From Salinisphaera sp052044135 (GTDB taxonomy: Bacteria; Pseudomonadota; Gammaproteobacteria; Nevskiales; Salinisphaeraceae): a stretch of 64,000 bases of DNA. Position 1 is the stretch's first letter. Every line of letters begins with the position of its first letter. The position numbers and the translations under genes are program-made. Below the pieces are notes generated by a model, which did not search any database, was not told the DNA's origin, and saw only the letters and a list, made by a program, of their open reading frames with translations. Location: contig NZ_JBQDYF010000013.1 of assembly GCF_052044135.1 (NCBI RefSeq), positions 32,122 to 96,121 on the forward strand. Direction: 5' to 3'. Below, piece by piece: positions 60,011-64,000 of the stretch.

Positions 60011-61747
60011 ATGATGAGCGACGGACAGAACGGTAATCCCAAACGCCGATCCCAGGCCTGGTTCGGCGGCCACGACCGCGACGGCTTCCTGCACCGGAGC
60101 TGGATGAAGAACAGCGGGCTGCCCGACGATGCATTCGATGGCCGGCCGGTGATCGGGATCTGCAACACCTTCTCCGAATTCACCCCGTGCAACGCGCATT
60201 TCCGGGGTCTGGTCGAGCACATCAAGCGCGGCATTCTGGATGCCGGCGGTACGCCGCTGGAATTCCCGGTGTTTTCCTGCGGCGAGACGCTGCTGCGCCC
60301 GACCGCCATGCTGTTTCGCAACCTCGCGGCCATGGACACCGAAGAAGCCATCCGCGCCAACCCGATGGACGGCGTGGTGCTGATGTGCGGCTGCGACAAG
60401 ACCACGCCCTCGCTGATGATGGGCGCGGCCAGCTGCGATCTGCCCACCCTGGTGGTTTCCGGCGGGCCCATGCTCAACGGCCGCTTCAAGGGGCGTCAGC
60501 TCGGCTCCGGCACCGACGTCTGGAAGTTCTCCGAGGACGTCCGCGCCGGCAAGATGTCGCTGGATGATTTTCTCGCCGCGGAATCCGGCATGCATCGCTC
60601 GGCCGGGCACTGCATGACCATGGGCACGGCCTCCACAATGGCCTCGATGGCCGAGTCGCTGGGCATGGCCCTGCCCGGCAACGCCGCGTTTCCCGCGGTG
60701 GATGCGCACCGCAACCGGCTCGGCCGCATGTCGGGCCGGCGTATCGTGGAAATGGTCGAGGAAGACCTCAAGCCATCCAGGATTCTTACCCGCAAGGCGT
60801 TCGAGAACGCGATCCGCACCAACGGCGCGATCGGCGGCTCGACCAACGCCGTGATTCACCTGCTGGCGCTCGCGCGCCGGGTCGGCGTCGACATGCATCT
60901 GTCGGATTGGGACAAGCTCGGCCACGACGTGCCTTGCCTGGTCGACCTGATGCCCTCGGGCCGCTTCCTGATGGAGGATTTCTGTTACGCGGGCGGTCTG
61001 CCGGCGCTGATGAAGCAGATCGAGGATCTGCTGCACACCGACGCGCTGACCGTGAACGGCCATACCGTCGGCGAGAACCTGGCCGACGTGGAATGCTTCG
61101 ATCATGAAGTGATCCGCAAGCGCGACAATCCGGTCAACGAGCGGGGCGGCATCGCCGTGCTCAAGGGCAATCTCGCCCCGGACGGCGCCGTGCTGAAACC
61201 CTCGGCGGCCACCGCCGAACTCATGACCCATCGCGGCCGGGCCGTGGTGTTCGAATCGATCGAGGACTACAAGGCCCGGGTCGACGATCCCGATCTGGAT
61301 ATCGACGAAACCTGTGTCATGGTGCTCAAGGGCGCGGGCCCGAAGGGTTACCCGGGCATGGCCGAAGTGGGCAATATGCCGCTGCCGACCAAGATTCTGG
61401 AAAAAGGCGTGCGCGACATGGTGCGCGTGTCCGATGCCCGCATGTCGGGCACCGCGTTCGGTACGGTGGTGCTGCATGTCTCGCCCGAATCGGCCGCCGG
61501 CGGTCCGCTGGCCCTGGTCGAGAACGGCGACATGATCGAGCTGGACGTCGACAACCGCCGCCTGCATCTGGACGTGGACGACGCCGAACTCGAAGCGCGT
61601 CGCAAGCGTTGGACCGCCCCGCCGCCGGCGATGGACAGCGGTTACCAGAAACTGTACTTCGACCACGTGCAGCAAGCCGATCTCGGCGCCGATCTGGACT
61701 TTCTGGGCGGTTGCCGCGGCGCGGCGATCCCGCGGGAAAACCACTGA
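60011..61747 (+). CDS. IlvD/Edd-family sugar-acid dehydratase (pentonate dehydratase)
   Basis: 578 residues, the length of L-arabinonate and D-xylonate dehydratases. Iron-sulfur cluster cysteines are visible in GICNTFSEFTPCNAH, MCGCDKTTPSLMMG and SAGHCMTMGTAS. It removes water from a pentonate to give a 2-keto-3-deoxy acid. The next genes encode a pentose dehydrogenase and the later Weimberg steps. ATG codons at 60011 and 60014 both follow AGGAG; 60014 has the better spacing. Confidence 0.9.
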   Translation: MMSDGQNGNPKRRSQAWFGGHDRDGFLHRSWMKNSGLPDDAFDGRPVIGICNTFSEFTPCNAHFRGLVEHIKRGILDAGGTPLEFPVFSCGETLLRPTAMLFRNLAAMDTEEAIRANPMDGVVLMCGCDKTTPSLMMGAASCDLPTLVVSGGPMLNGRFKGRQLGSGTDVWKFSEDVRAGKMSLDDFLAAESGMHRSAGHCMTMGTASTMASMAESLGMALPGNAAFPAVDAHRNRLGRMSGRRIVEMVEEDLKPSRILTRKAFENAIRTNGAIGGSTNAVIHLLALARRVGVDMHLSDWDKLGHDVPCLVDLMPSGRFLMEDFCYAGGLPALMKQIEDLLHTDALTVNGHTVGENLADVECFDHEVIRKRDNPVNERGGIAVLKGNLAPDGAVLKPSAATAELMTHRGRAVVFESIEDYKARVDDPDLDIDETCVMVLKGAGPKGYPGMAEVGNMPLPTKILEKGVRDMVRVSDARMSGTAFGTVVLHVSPESAAGGPLALVENGDMIELDVDNRRLHLDVDDAELEARRKRWTAPPPAMDSGYQKLYFDHVQQADLGADLDFLGGCRGAAIPRENH

Positions 61748-61757
61748 TCGGCCCGCT

Positions 61758-62528
61758 ATGAGTCAATCCGCAATCTATCCCAGCCTGGAAGGCCGAACGG
61801 CATTCGTGACCGGCGGCGGCAGCGGAATCGGAGCCGAAGTGGTTTCGGCGCTGGCACGGCAAAAGGCGAACGTCCACTTCGTGGATATCGACGAGGCCGC
61901 CAGCGAGGCGCTGGTCGACCGGTTGCAGCGGGAGTCGAGCATCTATCGCGTGGCGTTCACGCCCTGCGATATTCGCGACGTGGACCGCCTCCAGCAGACG
62001 ATTCGCAACGTCGAGGTCGAACACGGCGCGATTCGCGTGCTGATCAACAATGCCGCCAACGACGATCGCCACGACTGGCAGTCCGTGACCCCCGACTACT
62101 GGGACGAGCGCATGGCGATCAATCTGCGCCCGCAGTTCTTCGCCATTCAGGCGGCAGCCCCCGGGATGGCTAAAGCCGGGGGCGGTTCGATCATCAACTT
62201 CGGATCGATCAGCTGGAAGGTCGCCCTCGGCGGCATGCCGGGCTATACCACGGCCAAGGCCGCCATCCACGGCCTGACCCGCGGCATGGCGCGCGATCTG
62301 GGCGAATCCAATATCCGCGTCAATACGATCATTCCGGGCGCCATCATCACCGAGCGTCAGCTCGACAAGTGGATCACACCCGAGGACGAGGCCCGGATCC
62401 AGGCCAACCAGTGCCTCAAGCAACGATTACTACCCGAGCACGTCGCGCCGACCGTGCTGTTTCTCGCCGCCGACGACAGCGCCGGCTGCACCGCCCACGA
62501 ATATTTTATCGACGCCGGTTGGGGCTGA
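61758..62528 (+). CDS. SDR pentose dehydrogenase (Caulobacter XylB-like)
   Basis: 256 residues. N-terminus SAIYPSLEGRTAFVTGGGSG, the sequence NNAANDDRHDW, the catalytic FGSISWKVALGGMPGYTTAK (Ser, Tyr and Lys intact) and the C-terminal HEYFIDAGWG closely follow Caulobacter crescentus D-xylose dehydrogenase. It oxidises a pentose to its lactone with NAD+. It is 10 bp after the dehydratase gene and 1 bp before the next. Confidence 0.9.
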   Translation: MSQSAIYPSLEGRTAFVTGGGSGIGAEVVSALARQKANVHFVDIDEAASEALVDRLQRESSIYRVAFTPCDIRDVDRLQQTIRNVEVEHGAIRVLINNAANDDRHDWQSVTPDYWDERMAINLRPQFFAIQAAAPGMAKAGGGSIINFGSISWKVALGGMPGYTTAKAAIHGLTRGMARDLGESNIRVNTIIPGAIITERQLDKWITPEDEARIQANQCLKQRLLPEHVAPTVLFLAADDSAGCTAHEYFIDAGWG

Positions 62529-62529
62529 A

Positions 62530-64000
62530 ATGGATCTGATCGAACTGTCCGATTGTCTGCCACAGGATCTGGACCGGGCCGTACTCGTCGGCCGCGTCTG
62601 GCGCACGGCCCCGATCGACGGTCCGGCCCTGATCGCCGTGCGCGGCGGCGAGGTCGTGGACATCAGCGCTCATGGCCCGACCATGACCGATCTGCTCGAT
62701 CGCGACGATCTGCTCGAGGTCGCCGCGCGGGCGCCGGGCGAGGCGCTCGGCAACGTACGCGACTGGCTCACCCAGTCGCTGGAAACCGATTCCGGCGAGC
62801 GCCTGCTCGCCCCGGTCGACCTGGCCGCGGTCAAGGCTTGCGGTGTGACCTTCGCGGTCAGCCTGCTGGAGCGCGTGATCGAGGAACAGGCCGGCGGCGA
62901 TCCGGCCAAGGCAGCCGAAGTTCGCAGCCAGCTGCACGAACTCATCGGCGAGGATCTGTCGCAGATCGTGCCGGGATCGGACGCCGCCATGGAACTCAAG
63001 AAGGCGCTGATCGAACGCGGCGCCTGGTCGCAGTATCTGGAAGTCGGCATCGGCCCGGACGCCGAAGTCTTCTCCAAATGCCAGCCCATGGCGGCGGTCG
63101 GTTTCGGCGCCGAGGTCGGGCTACACCCGTCGTCGGCCTGGAACAACCCCGAGCCGGAGATCGTGCTGGCGGTGGATTCCACCGGACGCACCCGGGGTGC
63201 CACGCTCGGCAACGACGTCAATCTGCGCGACCTGGAAGGCCGCAGCGCCCTGTTGCTGTCCAAGGCCAAGGACAACAACGGCTCGGCCTCGCTCGGCCCG
63301 TTCATTCGTCTGTTCGATGATCATTTCGATATCGATGACGTGCGCTCGGCACGCGTGCGGCTGGTCATCGAAGGCGCGGACGACGGTTTCCGGCTCGACG
63401 ATGCGTCCGACATGCGCGAGATCAGCCGCGATCCGCTGGATCTCGTATCGCAAGCGCATGGTTCGCATCACCAGTATCCGGACGGCTTCGTGCTGTATCT
63501 CGGCACGATGTTCTCGCCCACGCTCGATCGCGACGGCGAAGGTCAGGGTTTCACGCACCACATCGGCGACCGCGTGACCATCGCCACGCCCACGCTCGGC
63601 GCACTCGTCAATCGCGTGAACCGCAGCGACGCCATTCCGCCGTGGACCTTCGGCGCACGCCGTCTTTTCGAACATCTCGCGCGGGGGCGGCAGGGCAGCG
63701 CCCCGCAATCGAACGACACCGCTTTCAATCAGGAGTCCGCCATGCCCGAACTCACCGGCCAGCAATTCATTGGCGGCGCCCGCGTGGCAGTCGGCCAGAA
63801 CACGCTTGCCAGCCGTGCAGCCGAGGACAACGCCCCTTATAAACAGGATTTCTTCGAGGCCACCCCGGAGGAAGTCACCGCGGCGGCCCAGGCCGCCCAT
63901 GACGCCTTCGATACCTTCTCCACCACCGATCCGGAAACCCGCGCGGCGTTTCTCGAAGCCTGTGCCGACGAGATCGAAGCGCTCGGCGATACGGTCATTC
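62530..64000 (+). CDS. FAH-family 2-keto-3-deoxypentonate dehydratase fused in frame to 2-oxoglutarate semialdehyde dehydrogenase (3' end outside window)
   Basis: The frame from ATG 62530 has no stop to the right edge (490 codons). Residues 1 to about 385 form an FAH-fold acid dehydratase (VGFGAEVGLHPSSAWNNPEP, LLLSKAKDNNGSASLGPFIR) ending at GARRLFEHLARGRQ. A linker of about 18 residues follows. From Met405 the start of an aldehyde dehydrogenase begins (MPELTGQQFIGGARVAVG, then EATPEEVTAAAQAAH), typical of ketoglutarate semialdehyde dehydrogenases. The first domain removes water from 2-keto-3-deoxypentonate to give 2-oxoglutarate semialdehyde and the second oxidises it. These steps are usually separate proteins. 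Confidence 0.85.
   Translation, partial: MDLIELSDCLPQDLDRAVLVGRVWRTAPIDGPALIAVRGGEVVDISAHGPTMTDLLDRDDLLEVAARAPGEALGNVRDWLTQSLETDSGERLLAPVDLAAVKACGVTFAVSLLERVIEEQAGGDPAKAAEVRSQLHELIGEDLSQIVPGSDAAMELKKALIERGAWSQYLEVGIGPDAEVFSKCQPMAAVGFGAEVGLHPSSAWNNPEPEIVLAVDSTGRTRGATLGNDVNLRDLEGRSALLLSKAKDNNGSASLGPFIRLFDDHFDIDDVRSARVRLVIEGADDGFRLDDASDMREISRDPLDLVSQAHGSHHQYPDGFVLYLGTMFSPTLDRDGEGQGFTHHIGDRVTIATPTLGALVNRVNRSDAIPPWTFGARRLFEHLARGRQGSAPQSNDTAFNQESAMPELTGQQFIGGARVAVGQNTLASRAAEDNAPYKQDFFEATPEEVTAAAQAAHDAFDTFSTTDPETRAAFLEACADEIEALGDTVI
63742..64000 (+). CDS. Internal start of the 2-oxoglutarate semialdehyde dehydrogenase domain (partial)
   Basis: A perfect ribosome site AGGAG (63731-63735) lies six bases before ATG 63742, in the same frame as the FAH domain. 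This is what a separate downstream gene would carry. Both a fused protein and a free dehydrogenase could therefore be made. It reads 86 codons to the window edge. Confidence 0.7.
   Translation, partial: MPELTGQQFIGGARVAVGQNTLASRAAEDNAPYKQDFFEATPEEVTAAAQAAHDAFDTFSTTDPETRAAFLEACADEIEALGDTVI

Overview
The window is high-GC bacterial chromosome with strong G/C bias at third codon positions, tightly packed short operons, no rRNA or tRNA genes and no transposase, integrase, phage or CRISPR signal. Glycine-betaine synthesis genes (betBA), an Na+/H+ antiporter, an AcoR-type sigma-54 activator, RlmJ, thiopurine methyltransferase and YbiO-, PiuC- and MaeA-like proteins together suggest a salt-adapted gammaproteobacterium, possibly Salinisphaera or a relative. 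The genus is inferred from gene content only.

Layout, left to right. 1-1.2 kb: 5' part of an antiporter gene and rlmJ. 1.3-6.8 kb: leftward unit dctP-dctQ-dctM-tauE-ggt (TRAP transporter, TauE/SafE exporter, gamma-glutamyltransferase) behind a near-perfect sigma-54 promoter, with a divergent Lrp/AsnC regulator. 7.7-16 kb: GAF histidine kinase, two divergent L,D-transpeptidases, diguanylate cyclase, dinB, a coupled GST/thiopurine methyltransferase pair, a decayed DUF4442 gene and a dense hairpin cluster. 16.3-32 kb: NAD malic enzyme, SLC13 permease, betA-betB, a repeat field with DnaA-box-like sequences, a YbiO-like mechanosensitive channel, DUF2254 protein, class III aminotransferase, tartrate/malate-type dehydrogenase, tadA and an atypical SDR. 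32.2-34.4 kb: TPR protein, unknown protein and 2OG-Fe(II) oxygenase.

34.4-45.2 kb is a complete glycerol module: ABC importer glpSTPQ-DUF2160-glpV, repressor glpR, glpD and glpK, with GlpR-like operators before glpS and glpD. The two ATPases look asymmetric, with one canonical and one degenerate nucleotide site. 45.4-52.1 kb: PiuC-type dioxygenase, an aldehyde dehydrogenase behind its own sigma-54-like promoter, and an arsenic operon arsR-arsC-arsH-arsB followed by a PiT-like transporter. The arsR start codon lies inside a palindromic operator and the transcript may be leaderless.

52.2-57.2 kb: AcoR-like sigma-54 activator, 2,3-butanediol-dehydrogenase-like enzyme and an FAD monooxygenase with a SnoaL-like N-terminus. 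A sigma-54 promoter and palindromic activator sites lie in front of the dehydrogenase, and a related palindrome precedes the distant aldehyde dehydrogenase. This suggests one regulon for a diol or secondary alcohol and a possible monooxygenase route for acetoin.

57.3-64 kb: a TsuA/YeeE-type thiosulfate transporter, then a FadR-type regulator and an oxidative pentose (Weimberg-type) operon: IlvD/Edd sugar-acid dehydratase, pentose dehydrogenase of the Caulobacter XylB type, and an FAH-family dehydratase that reads in frame, with no stop codon, into a 2-oxoglutarate-semialdehyde dehydrogenase cut by the window end. The in-frame fusion is the most unusual gene structure here. Two ATGT-N3-ACAT operators exactly 20 bp apart precede the operon.
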